Part shown: positions 42,078 to 50,220 of the stretch, piece after piece
Layout: each line of letters begins with the position of its first letter
Numbering within the stretch: the first letter of the stretch is position 1
NCBI RefSeq assembly: GCF_042726155.1
Contig: NZ_JBHXHV010000001.1
Coordinates: forward strand, 682,001 to 746,000
DNA from: Leucobacter sp042726155
GTDB lineage: Bacteria > Actinomycetota > Actinomycetes > Actinomycetales > Microbacteriaceae
DNA length: 64,000 nucleotides
Direction: 5' to 3'
The notes under the pieces: model-generated
What the model saw: the letters and a program-made list of their open reading frames with translations, nothing else
Database searches by the model: none
What the model was told of the DNA's origin: nothing
Program-made: the position numbers and the translations under genes

Positions 42078-44804
42078 CTACTCCGGGCGGAGGATGCGGT
42101 AGCCGCGGCGAGCGTCGTAACCGTGGATCTCGCGCGTGTCGAGCACCGCCATGAAGTCGAGCACCTCGGCCGAGATGACCTGACCGGGCACGAGCACGGG
42201 GAAGCCGGGCGGGTAGGGGGTCACGAAGCCCGCCGACACCGGCACCTCGCCGTTGGCCACGCGCTCGCGCAGCGCCGCCGGTGACACGTGCTCTACTGCA
42301 CCGCGCTGCTGCCCGCGGAAGAACGCCGCGCGCATGTCGCCGTCTGGCAGCACGCCGTCGGTCGCGTACGCGTTCGAAAACGAGCTGAAGTCGGGCAGCG
42401 GCGGCATCGGCGTTTCGTCGGTGACGAGGAACGACGGATCCTGCTGCGCGCGCTCGTCTTCGAAGCGTTCCGCGAGCTTTACGAGCACCTCGATGAGATA
42501 CGCGATAGCGCTGCGCGAGGTGCCGATGTTCGTCATGAACAGCACCGTATTTCGGCTCGTCTTGTTGACCTGAATGCCGTAGCGGTCCATCAGGTACTCG
42601 TGCTTGAACGTGTCGCCGTCGACGCCGGTGCGACTGATCTCGATGGTGATGCGCGACGGGTCGACGACAAATTCGTCGGTCGCCCACGCCTGCCACATTG
42701 ATGAGAGCCCGTCGCGGAGCGGCATGGGGCGGCCCGATTCGCGATTCGCCGACGGCACGAGATCGTGTGCGGTGAGCACCCGGAACGTGCGGCGCAGCAG
42801 CGGGTGCCGCGCGATCGCCTGCGAGAGGCTGGTCGCCAAATCGAGTTGGCGTTGCACGAGCTCGAAGCCCTCGAGTTCGACCTGGCGGCGCCCGATGTCG
42901 AGCGACGACAGGATCTGATAGTTCGGCGACGTCGAGGTGTGCGTCATGTACGCCTCGTGGAATGACTCCTCGGCGTCGCGCACCCAGTCTTGGTCGTACA
43001 CGTGAATCATCGAGCCCTGGCGCAGCGCGGTGAGCGTCTTGTGCGTCGACTGCGTCGCGTACACGCGAATGCGCGCCTCGGGTGACGGGATGAGCCGCTC
43101 AGACAGCCACACCTCGTCGCTCGCAGCGGCACCAGCGTCACCCCCGGCACCGTCAGGGAACAACCGCGCCTGCTGCGCCCGATACGCCGCGGCGTGCGTC
43201 GTCGTGCTGAGGTGCTGTTCGAGCCGCTTCGCGGCCGCCATCGCGGTGCGCCGCCGCGTCACGGGGTGGAACGCAGCGAACGCGAACCACGCCTCGTCCC
43301 ACAGAAACACCAAATCGGGCTTGATCGCGAGGCACTCGGCCATCACCCGCTCGGGGTCGTACACGATGCCGTCGAACGTGCAGTTCGTGAGCGTGATCAT
43401 GCGCACCTCGTCGAGCCGCCCCTGCGCGCGATAGTCGAGCAGCAGCTGCTTGATGCTCGAGAGCGGCACGGCCCCGTAGAACGCGAAGTCATTGAGCGGG
43501 TACGCCTCGAGGTACGCGGGGCGAGCGCCCGTGAGCATGACGGCGTGGTGGTGCGACTTGTGGCAGTTGCGGTCAACGAGCACCACGTCGTTCGGCGCCA
43601 TCAGTGCCTGGTGCACGATCTTGTTCGCGGTCGACGTGCCGTTGGTGACGAAGAACGTGTGCTTCGCTCCGTAGGCGCGGGCGGCCAGATCCTGGGCCTT
43701 CTTGATGGCGCCGGTCGGGGCGAGCAGCGAATCGAGCCCGCCGGAGGTCGCTGACGTCTCGGCGAGCAGCAGATTCAGGCCGTAAAAGTCTGCGAGATCG
43801 CGAATCCACTTCGACGACACGACGGAACCGCCGCGGGCGACGGGCAGCGCGTGGAACACGCCTACTGGGCGCCTGGCGTGATCCTGAATCGCCGAAAAGA
43901 AGGGGGTGTCGTAGAGGTGCGACACTCGGCGCAGCAGTGTGAGGTGCAGCTCGAGCTGATCCTCGCGCCGAAACACCCGGCGGAAGCGGCGCGTGAGCGC
44001 GCCGGCCAGATCTTCGATGTGAGCGCCCGCGACGAGATACAGATCGAGTTCGGGCCGGATCGCGGAGAGCGTCTCGGCGAGACCCAAGACGCGCTGTACC
44101 GGCGCGAGCGAACTGCGAGGCGGGGCCGCGCTCGGCACGACCTCGGCGCGCGCAAGCCGGATCGCCTGCTGCAGATCGCGACTGAGCGTTTGACGCGTGC
44201 GCTCGCTGAAGCCCGGGCGCACCACGCAGGCGAGGATGTTGGGGTTCGTGAGCACCGCGGCGACCGCGTCGTCGGCAGATGGCACCACCACGTAGTCGTA
44301 GACGAAATCGTCGGCGGCCGCGCGCAGGCGCAGCACCTCAGCGCGCAGTCCGTCGCGATCCTGCGCCGTTGTCTCATCGACGACCAGCACCTCGAAACGG
44401 GGCCGAGGGTCTGAGTCGACAGTGAACTCGGCGCGCTCCTGCTCATCAAGGAACTCGTCGCGCGGCTCGTCGGGCACGGTGTCGTTGCGCAGGCGCTTAA
44501 CGACGCGGCCGATACGGTCGAGCGCAGTGCGGTAATCACCGGTCTCGAGCAAATCGCCGATCGCCCGCACGTAGCGCTGCCCGAACCCGGCCCAGTAGAG
44601 CTCGATCGCTTCGAGCGCGCGCAGGTTGCGGTGCACCTCTCCATCGGCGGCGAGGGTGTCGGGCGAATCCGAGTCAGTCGCGAGACGCTTCACCGCGAAC
44701 CGCAGGTATTCCCAGGCGTCGCTTCGCAATCGCCACGACGATGCGGGCATTCCGGGGTCTCGCTCGAGCACCGCCGGGGCTGCGGAGGGGTCGGTCCTCG
44801 TCAT
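42078..44804 (-). CDS. Orn/Lys/Arg decarboxylase (fold I PLP), large form
   Basis: 908-aa decarboxylase: an N-terminal wing-like region (residues 1-350, longer than in E. coli enzymes of 710-760 aa), a PLP domain and a C-terminal domain. PLP contacts: FFVTNGTSTANKIV, DRNCHKSHHHAV, FLWDEAWFAF and the Schiff-base lysine in TQSTHKTLTALRQGSMIHV. It would turn ornithine, lysine or arginine into putrescine, cadaverine or agmatine. The window also encodes polyamine-type uptake and amine oxidases, so synthesis and breakdown functions lie near each other. Substrate choice cannot be read from sequence. Confidence 0.9.
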   Translation of the reverse strand: MTRTDPSAAPAVLERDPGMPASSWRLRSDAWEYLRFAVKRLATDSDSPDTLAADGEVHRNLRALEAIELYWAGFGQRYVRAIGDLLETGDYRTALDRIGRVVKRLRNDTVPDEPRDEFLDEQERAEFTVDSDPRPRFEVLVVDETTAQDRDGLRAEVLRLRAAADDFVYDYVVVPSADDAVAAVLTNPNILACVVRPGFSERTRQTLSRDLQQAIRLARAEVVPSAAPPRSSLAPVQRVLGLAETLSAIRPELDLYLVAGAHIEDLAGALTRRFRRVFRREDQLELHLTLLRRVSHLYDTPFFSAIQDHARRPVGVFHALPVARGGSVVSSKWIRDLADFYGLNLLLAETSATSGGLDSLLAPTGAIKKAQDLAARAYGAKHTFFVTNGTSTANKIVHQALMAPNDVVLVDRNCHKSHHHAVMLTGARPAYLEAYPLNDFAFYGAVPLSSIKQLLLDYRAQGRLDEVRMITLTNCTFDGIVYDPERVMAECLAIKPDLVFLWDEAWFAFAAFHPVTRRRTAMAAAKRLEQHLSTTTHAAAYRAQQARLFPDGAGGDAGAAASDEVWLSERLIPSPEARIRVYATQSTHKTLTALRQGSMIHVYDQDWVRDAEESFHEAYMTHTSTSPNYQILSSLDIGRRQVELEGFELVQRQLDLATSLSQAIARHPLLRRTFRVLTAHDLVPSANRESGRPMPLRDGLSSMWQAWATDEFVVDPSRITIEISRTGVDGDTFKHEYLMDRYGIQVNKTSRNTVLFMTNIGTSRSAIAYLIEVLVKLAERFEDERAQQDPSFLVTDETPMPPLPDFSSFSNAYATDGVLPDGDMRAAFFRGQQRGAVEHVSPAALRERVANGEVPVSAGFVTPYPPGFPVLVPGQVISAEVLDFMAVLDTREIHGYDARRGYRILRPE

Positions 44805-44949
44805 AGCTGTGCAGTCCTTCCAACATCTTCGTTCGGTGGGGCGCGGAGCGTTCCTCAGTGATTTCTGATCTTAGGCGACCGGTGATGCGCGGCCGGGCAC
44901 GTGACGCCCCGCGACCAATGTCATCGAATTCGCTGTGAGATCTTCCGAC

Positions 44950-44968
44950 CTTGGTTAGGTTCACCTAA
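44950..44968. promoter_or_regulatory. Iron box (IdeR/DtxR type)
   Basis: CTTGGTTAGGTTCACCTAA matches the 19-bp consensus TTAGGTTAGGCTAACCTAA at 15 positions, including the core TTAGGT/ACCTAA halves. It ends 9 bases before the SIP-domain gene start, so bound repressor would block transcription or initiation when iron is plentiful. Confidence 0.75.
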
Positions 44969-44977
44969 GATGAAGGC

Positions 44978-45463
44978 GTGAACTACTCCGAATCGTCCGA
45001 CTTCCCCGAGGCTGTCTCGGTCATCGACCCCGACGGGATCGACTGCGTGCTCGCTGCCGGCGACGCATCAGACCTGGTGCAGCTCGGCGAGTGGTTGCGT
45101 GAACTTCCCGACACGTCGTACGGGCGAGTGTTCATCGAAGTGTTCTCAGAGATTCAGATCGAGACGCTGCCGGCTCCGCCTCTCGTGGGCGTGACGTGGC
45201 TCTGTCGCGAGCAGCGCGCTGAGAGCCCGCGACCCGGCGTGGGGCGCCCGCGCGGCGAGGCGCTCGCCGGAGCGGTCGATGCCTGGTTTGACGAGTGGCT
45301 GTGGGCCGACGGCGAGGCCGTTCGCAACATCCAGCTCTGGATGGGCGCGCGCACCAGCTCCGTCATGCAGTCGTACTGGATGGGCCTCGATCACCGACTC
45401 GAGAAGCGCTGGCCGGGCTACTGCGAGCGCGAGTGCCGCACGGAGTGCCAGCGCGGGGAGTAG
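44978..45463 (+). CDS. SIP-domain protein, siderophore-interacting type (short form)
   Basis: 161 aa. The first half carries the SIP C-terminal (NAD-binding-like) pattern: DCVLAAGDASDLVQLGEWLRELPDTSYGRVFIEV. The second half has a Trp-rich section (AWFDEWLWADGEAVRNIQLWMG, SYWMGLDHRLEKRWPGY) and three Cys near the end. The FAD-binding N-terminal domain of full ferric-siderophore reductases (about 280 aa) is missing; short stand-alone forms are known. The GTG start sits directly behind an iron box, so expression is probably induced by iron starvation. Confidence 0.75.
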   Translation: MNYSESSDFPEAVSVIDPDGIDCVLAAGDASDLVQLGEWLRELPDTSYGRVFIEVFSEIQIETLPAPPLVGVTWLCREQRAESPRPGVGRPRGEALAGAVDAWFDEWLWADGEAVRNIQLWMGARTSSVMQSYWMGLDHRLEKRWPGYCERECRTECQRGE

Positions 45464-45488
45464 TCCCGCGGCGCGACCCGCTCTCTCT

Positions 45489-45503
45489 CCCCCCCCCCCC
45501 CCC
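45489..45503. repeat. 15-base poly-C tract preceded by (CT)4
   Basis: A CT microsatellite at 45481-45488 followed by 15 C lies in the 89-base gap between the SIP gene and the LpdA-type gene, 50 bases before the latter's ATG, in its promoter region. It could vary in length between cells or be mis-sized by sequencing. Confidence 0.85.
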
Positions 45504-45552
45504 GCAGCATGCCTCGCCAGCGTGACCCCGCTCGGCTGCGTAGACTTGCCCC

Positions 45553-46992
45553 ATGGCGAAAGCGAATGAACGTAAGCATCGGATCGCGATAGTCGGCGGC
45601 GGCCCGGGCGGCTATGAAGCCGCACTCGCCGGAGCCCAGCTCGGCGCCGAGGTCATCTTGATCGAGCGCGCCGGTGTCGGCGGCGCGGCCGTGCTCACCG
45701 ACGTCGTCCCGTCGAAGAGCCTCATTGCTACCGCCAGCGCGGCTCAGAGCGTGCGCGATTCGGGCAAGCTCGGCGTGCAGGCTTTCGTGCCCGGCGGTGA
45801 CGGCAAGCCCGTGCGCCCCGAGATCGCCGTGAATCTTGCAGCCGTCAACAAACGACTGCTCGCGATGGCGGGTGCCCAGTCCGTCGACATGCTGCGCTCG
45901 CTCGAAGAAGCGGGAGTGCGCGTCGTACAGGGCGAAGGCCGTCTCGACGGGCACAATGCCGTCGTAATTTCGACCGCTGCGGGCGGTGGCGGCACCGACT
46001 TCGACCGCGTCGAGGCCGACACGATCGTTGTCTCGGTCGGATCAAGCCCGCGCGAGCTCGACTCGGCAAAGCCCGATGGTGAGCGCATCCTCACGTGGAA
46101 GCAGCTCTACGATCTTCCCTCCGTGCCCGAGCACCTCGTGGTCGTCGGCTCCGGCGTGACCGGTGCCGAGTTCGCGAACGCCTACCGCACCCTCGGCTCC
46201 GAGGTGACGCTGGTCTCGAGCCGCGAACAGGTGCTGCCGGGTGAGGATCGCGACGCCGCCGGCGTTATCGAGCGTGAGTTCACCCGCCTCGGCATGCAGG
46301 TGATGTCGAAGTCGCGTGCGACCTCGGTCACGCGCACGAAGGAGGGCGTGCTCGTCGAGCTCGAAGACGGCCGCACCATTGAGGCGACGCACTGCCTGAT
46401 GGCGGTCGGCTCGATCCCGAACACCGAGGGTCTCGGCCTCGCCGAGGCTGGAGTTTCGCTCACCGACAGTGGCCACATTCGCGTGAACAAGGTTGCCCGC
46501 ACGAACGTGCCCTCGATTTACGCAGCGGGTGACTGCACCGACTTCTTCCCGCTCGCGTCGGTGGCGTCGATGCAGGGTCGCACCGCGATCATGCACGCGC
46601 TCGGCGACTTCGTGCGCCCCATCGATCTGCGCAACGTCGCCGCGAACGTCTTCACGTACCCCGAAATCGCGACCGTCGGCTGGAACGAGAACTCCCTTGC
46701 GGAGGCGTCAGATGTCGCGAAGGCGATCTCACACACGATCCCGCTGAGCCTGAACCCGCGCGCAAAGATGATCGGCTTCACCGACGGTTTCGTGAAGCTC
46801 TTCGCGTGGAAGGCTTCGGGCACGGTGATCGGAGGCGTCGTCGTCGCGCACCGCGCAAGCGAGCTGATTTTCCCGCTCGCGCTCGCGGTGGAGCACCGAC
46901 TCACGGTCGACCAGGTCGCCTCGGCGTTCGCCGTCTACCCGTCGATGACGGGCGCAATCACCGACGCGGCCCGCGCGCTGCACCAGCACTGA
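45553..46992 (+). CDS. lpdA: NAD(P)H-quinone dehydrogenase, LpdA type
   Basis: 479-aa flavoprotein of the pyridine nucleotide-disulfide reductase family. FAD motif AIVGGGPGGYEAAL (12-25), NAD motif VVGSGVTGAEFANA, second FAD motif SIYAAGDCTD and a dimerisation domain. The redox disulfide (CxxxxC) is absent: the segment reads GGAAVLTDVVPSK, so it cannot be a true lipoamide dehydrogenase. This is the signature of M. tuberculosis LpdA (Rv3303c)-like quinone reductases. It is followed 17 bases later by a cupredoxin lipoprotein. Confidence 0.9.
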   Translation: MAKANERKHRIAIVGGGPGGYEAALAGAQLGAEVILIERAGVGGAAVLTDVVPSKSLIATASAAQSVRDSGKLGVQAFVPGGDGKPVRPEIAVNLAAVNKRLLAMAGAQSVDMLRSLEEAGVRVVQGEGRLDGHNAVVISTAAGGGGTDFDRVEADTIVVSVGSSPRELDSAKPDGERILTWKQLYDLPSVPEHLVVVGSGVTGAEFANAYRTLGSEVTLVSSREQVLPGEDRDAAGVIEREFTRLGMQVMSKSRATSVTRTKEGVLVELEDGRTIEATHCLMAVGSIPNTEGLGLAEAGVSLTDSGHIRVNKVARTNVPSIYAAGDCTDFFPLASVASMQGRTAIMHALGDFVRPIDLRNVAANVFTYPEIATVGWNENSLAEASDVAKAISHTIPLSLNPRAKMIGFTDGFVKLFAWKASGTVIGGVVVAHRASELIFPLALAVEHRLTVDQVASAFAVYPSMTGAITDAARALHQH

Positions 46993-47009
46993 GCGGGGAG
47001 CTGGTTTCA

Positions 47010-47393
47010 ATGACGCATGACATCTCACGGCGTCGCTTGCTGAGCGGTGCCGCAAGCGTGTTCGGGATCGGGGCCACCGCCCTGCTCGTGGGCTGCGCCC
47101 CCGGCAAACCCGAGCCCGTGCCCTCCGATGACGACGTGAAGGCGGTCGTGACGGTCACCGTGTCCGACAACACGTACGACCCCGCAGAGGTTGAAATCGC
47201 GCCCGGTCAGGCGGTCCGCTGGGAGTTCGTCGGCCCCAACGAACACGACGTCGTGGCCGAAGATCGCAGTTTTGTCACCGAGCTGGTCACCGAGGGCAGC
47301 TACACGCACCGCTTCTCGAAGGCTGGCGAGTTCAACTACATCTGCTCGATACACCCCGAGATGCGCGGCGTGGTGCGGGTGGTCGCGCCGTAG
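47010..47393 (+). CDS. Cupredoxin lipoprotein with Tat-like signal
   Basis: 127 aa. The N-terminus has a twin-arginine stretch (SRRRLLSG) and lipobox LVGCAP (Cys29), so it is exported and membrane-anchored. The mature part is a single plastocyanin/azurin-like fold with type 1 copper ligands His79 (NEHDVV), Cys112, His115 and Met118 (ICSIHPEM). It probably carries electrons or binds copper outside the membrane. The 3' 58 bases overlap the convergent amidase gene, including the codons for the Cys-His-Met ligands. Confidence 0.88.
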   Translation: MTHDISRRRLLSGAASVFGIGATALLVGCAPGKPEPVPSDDDVKAVVTVTVSDNTYDPAEVEIAPGQAVRWEFVGPNEHDVVAEDRSFVTELVTEGSYTHRFSKAGEFNYICSIHPEMRGVVRVVAP

Positions 47394-48910
47394 TTCGATG
47401 GCTCGCTGAGCGACGAGAGTGACGGAAACGGCGGCATCGGCACGAGGTCAGAGATGGCTGAACCGGCCCGAAACACCGAGGCTTCGGCGAACGGATGACC
47501 GACAACCTGCACGCCAATCGGCACGCCGACGGGTGACACCCCAGCCGGAACGGCGAGTACGGGCACCCGGTTTGCGATGTTAAACGGGCTCGTCAGGTGC
47601 GCTTCCCAGTAGTGTGCGAGGTGCCGCGGCGTGCCGTCGTGGTCGTGAACATCAATCCCGTCGAGATAGTCTCCGTCGGCGTCGAGCATTTCGACCGCCT
47701 GAGTGGGTGCCAGCAGCACGTCGACGCCCCGCATTGCAGTGGCAAGCTCGGCCTGCACGGCCGCGTCGAGCGCGAGCGAGTCGGGCAGGCTCACGTCGGC
47801 CGCGGCACGCTCGGCATCCGCGATGAATCGGCGGGTGTACACCGCGAGCTGTGACTCCGTGCCCGCGGTGAGCCGTGTCATCGCTGGCCCGAGGATGTGC
47901 CCGAAGTGAGCGAAGGCGGTGCGGCGCAGCCGCTCGGTGGTCCACGGTAGCGTGACCTCGATGATCTCGGCGCCGGCAGCTTCGAGGGCCCGCGCAACGC
48001 GCAGTGTGCGGTCGCGGATTGACGCCGCGACGGGATAATCGCCGAGTGTGAGTGAGAGGCCGATGCGGAGCCCCCGCGCCCCCTCGGCGCCGCGCAGGGC
48101 GGCTGTGAGATCGCTCCCGCCGTGCGGCCCCCACGACGCGTGGTCGGCCGCGTGACGCCCGCTCATGACCTCGGCAAACAGCGCCGTGTCGGCGACCGTC
48201 CGGGCCATGGGGCCATCGCCCCGATACCAATCCGCCGACAGCGGGGCGATTCCGGGAATCCGGCCATAGGGGGCCTTGTAGCCGACGGTGCCCGTGAACC
48301 CCGCTGGCACGCGCGTGCTTCCCGCGATGTCGGATGCCGTTGCGAGCACTGCCATGCCAGCCGCGAGCGCTGCCCCCGCGCCGCCCGACGAGCCACCGGG
48401 GGTGGCCGCGAGATTCCACGGATTACGGGTGACGCCCCACATCGGGGAGTGCGTTGTGGTCGCGCACGAGAACTCGGGGGAGGTCGTACGTCCGTGGATC
48501 ACCCCGCCCGCTTCGAGGATGCGCTGCACGACCGGGTGGTGAGCGGTGGCCACCTCGCCGCTGCAGGCGGCGAGACCCTGCACGAGTGAGCGCCCCGCGA
48601 TCCCGTGCTTCTCTTTTGTTGCGATGGGGATGCCGAGTAGCGCTGGGAGTGGCGCATCGCCCGGGCGGGCCGCCGCAAACGCGGCGTCTGCCGCTCGCGC
48701 GGCCTTCCGGGCTGAATCGGCGAGCACCTCGGTGAAGGCGTTCACGCCTCCCCGCTCGGCGTCACCGTTAACGTCTTCGATGCGAGCAAGCGTGGCCTCA
48801 AGGAGTGCGCTCGGGGTGAGATCGCCGTGTTCGAATCGTCGCCGTGCGGTGTGAGCGTCGATGTGAGCGAGGTCCTGAACTGCAGTGCCGGTTGGGGTGG
48901 TGACTGACAT
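47336..48910 (-). CDS. Amidase (amidase signature family)
   Basis: 524-aa Ser-cisSer-Lys hydrolase. Catalytic Lys in IATKEKHGIAGR; signature GGSSGGAGAALAAG with the cis-Ser; nucleophile Ser in ASDIAGSTRVPAGFTGTVG. It hydrolyses carboxylic amides; specificity unknown. It is the last gene of an operon with an M20 amidohydrolase, an MFS transporter and a LysR regulator, suggesting stepwise amide or N-carbamoyl compound use. The C-terminal 20 residues are antisense to the cupredoxin copper site, an unusual coding overlap. Confidence 0.88.
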   Translation of the reverse strand: MSVTTPTGTAVQDLAHIDAHTARRRFEHGDLTPSALLEATLARIEDVNGDAERGGVNAFTEVLADSARKAARAADAAFAAARPGDAPLPALLGIPIATKEKHGIAGRSLVQGLAACSGEVATAHHPVVQRILEAGGVIHGRTTSPEFSCATTTHSPMWGVTRNPWNLAATPGGSSGGAGAALAAGMAVLATASDIAGSTRVPAGFTGTVGYKAPYGRIPGIAPLSADWYRGDGPMARTVADTALFAEVMSGRHAADHASWGPHGGSDLTAALRGAEGARGLRIGLSLTLGDYPVAASIRDRTLRVARALEAAGAEIIEVTLPWTTERLRRTAFAHFGHILGPAMTRLTAGTESQLAVYTRRFIADAERAAADVSLPDSLALDAAVQAELATAMRGVDVLLAPTQAVEMLDADGDYLDGIDVHDHDGTPRHLAHYWEAHLTSPFNIANRVPVLAVPAGVSPVGVPIGVQVVGHPFAEASVFRAGSAISDLVPMPPFPSLSSLSEPSNYGATTRTTPRISGCIEQM

Positions 48911-48927
48911 GGCGGCTTACCCCTCAC

Positions 48928-50220
48928 TCACGCGTGCGCCGCGGCGGTGGCGGAGGTACCCGACAACCCGGCGTCTTCCGCTTGAAGCGCCCCGTGCGCG
49001 AGTCGCCACCCGACCTCGGCCAGCATCGCGACACCCTCGACCATGTCTTCGTCTCGGGTGAACTCCCGTTCGCAGTGGCTGACGCCATCGACCGACGGCA
49101 CGAACAGCATGACGGTTGGCACGATCCGGTTCATTGCGACCGAATCGTGGCCCGCCATCGTGCGGATGCGCCGCGAACCGAGGCCGAGCTCAGCGGCGGC
49201 CGCCTCGGCGAGGGCCAGGCCCGATTCGGGGTAGTGCTGGTTATCTCGCACGTCGAAATCGCGGGCATTGATCGTGAGCCCGTAGGCGTCGGCGATCTCC
49301 GTGACGTCGGCGAGGAGTTGATCGCGCGCGGCGAGCACCGTAGCTGCGTCGTCGGCGCGGAGGTCGGCGATGAGGTGCACCCGTCGTGCCACCACGATGG
49401 GGGAGTTCGGCTCCAGCGTGAGCTGGCCGACGGAGGAGACGAGGGTTTCTGGTTCAAAGAGGTCGGTGACCTCGTGAACCTTCGCGATCACCTTGGCGGC
49501 ACCCAGCAGTGCGTCGTGCCGATCCGCCATGGCGGTCGCGCCCGTGTGGGACTGCTCGCCGAGCACCTCGATGTCGAGCTTCTGGGTGTACCAGCTGCGA
49601 TCGACGGCACCGATCGTCAGGCCCTCGCGCTCGAGGATGCGACCCTGTTCGATGTGGATTTCAGCGTAGGCCGAGACGACCGGCCGCTCGTCAGTGCCGA
49701 GATATCCGATGCCCGCGAGCGCCTCGCGCACGCTGATGCCGCTCAGGTCTCGCACCTCGAGCATCTCCTGCTCGTTCTTGATGCCGGCGAACACGGAGCT
49801 CCCCATGATCGACGGCGCAAACCGTCCGCCCTCTTCGTTGAACCAGTTGACGACCGCGACGTTGTACACGGGGCCGGCGGTGGCACTGACGGCGCGAGCG
49901 GCGATCCGCTCTGCCGCGTGCAGCCCGGCGATCACGCCGTAGGCGCCGTCGAAGCGACCGCCGAGTGGTTGTGAGTCGAGGTGCGAACCCAGCAGCACGT
50001 AGGGTGCGCCTGGCACGAGTTCGACGAGCGCGAATTGATTGCCGATGCTGTCGACGCGCGTCTCCCAGCCGCGTTGCTCAGCGAATGCGCGAAACCACTC
50101 ACGAGTCTCGCGGTCGGCGGCGGTCGCAGCCTGGCGATCGACGCCGTGAGCCGGTGTCGCCCCAATCTGCGCGACGGCGTGAAAATCTTCGAGGAACGAA
50201 ACGTCTGAATCGCGGGTCAT
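48928..50220 (-). CDS. M20 amidohydrolase, N-carbamoyl-amino acid/allantoate type
   Basis: 430-aa di-metal hydrolase of the HyuC/AllC subgroup. Metal-binding motifs: LLGSHLDSQPLGGRFDGAYG, VVNWFNEEGGRF, YAEIHIEQG and RTMAGHDSVAMNR. It would remove carbamoyl groups from N-carbamoyl-L-amino acids or allantoate, or act on ureido compounds. ATG 50220 overlaps the MFS stop (ATGA). With two PucR regulators elsewhere in the window, a purine or pyrimidine breakdown product is conceivable but unproven. Confidence 0.88.
   Translation of the reverse strand: MTRDSDVSFLEDFHAVAQIGATPAHGVDRQAATAADRETREWFRAFAEQRGWETRVDSIGNQFALVELVPGAPYVLLGSHLDSQPLGGRFDGAYGVIAGLHAAERIAARAVSATAGPVYNVAVVNWFNEEGGRFAPSIMGSSVFAGIKNEQEMLEVRDLSGISVREALAGIGYLGTDERPVVSAYAEIHIEQGRILEREGLTIGAVDRSWYTQKLDIEVLGEQSHTGATAMADRHDALLGAAKVIAKVHEVTDLFEPETLVSSVGQLTLEPNSPIVVARRVHLIADLRADDAATVLAARDQLLADVTEIADAYGLTINARDFDVRDNQHYPESGLALAEAAAAELGLGSRRIRTMAGHDSVAMNRIVPTVMLFVPSVDGVSHCEREFTRDEDMVEGVAMLAEVGWRLAHGALQAEDAGLSGTSATAAAHA

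Noticed and set aside
45553..46992. Dihydrolipoamide dehydrogenase of a 2-oxoacid complex
   Set aside because: The redox-active cysteine pair is missing, so lipoamide chemistry is not possible.
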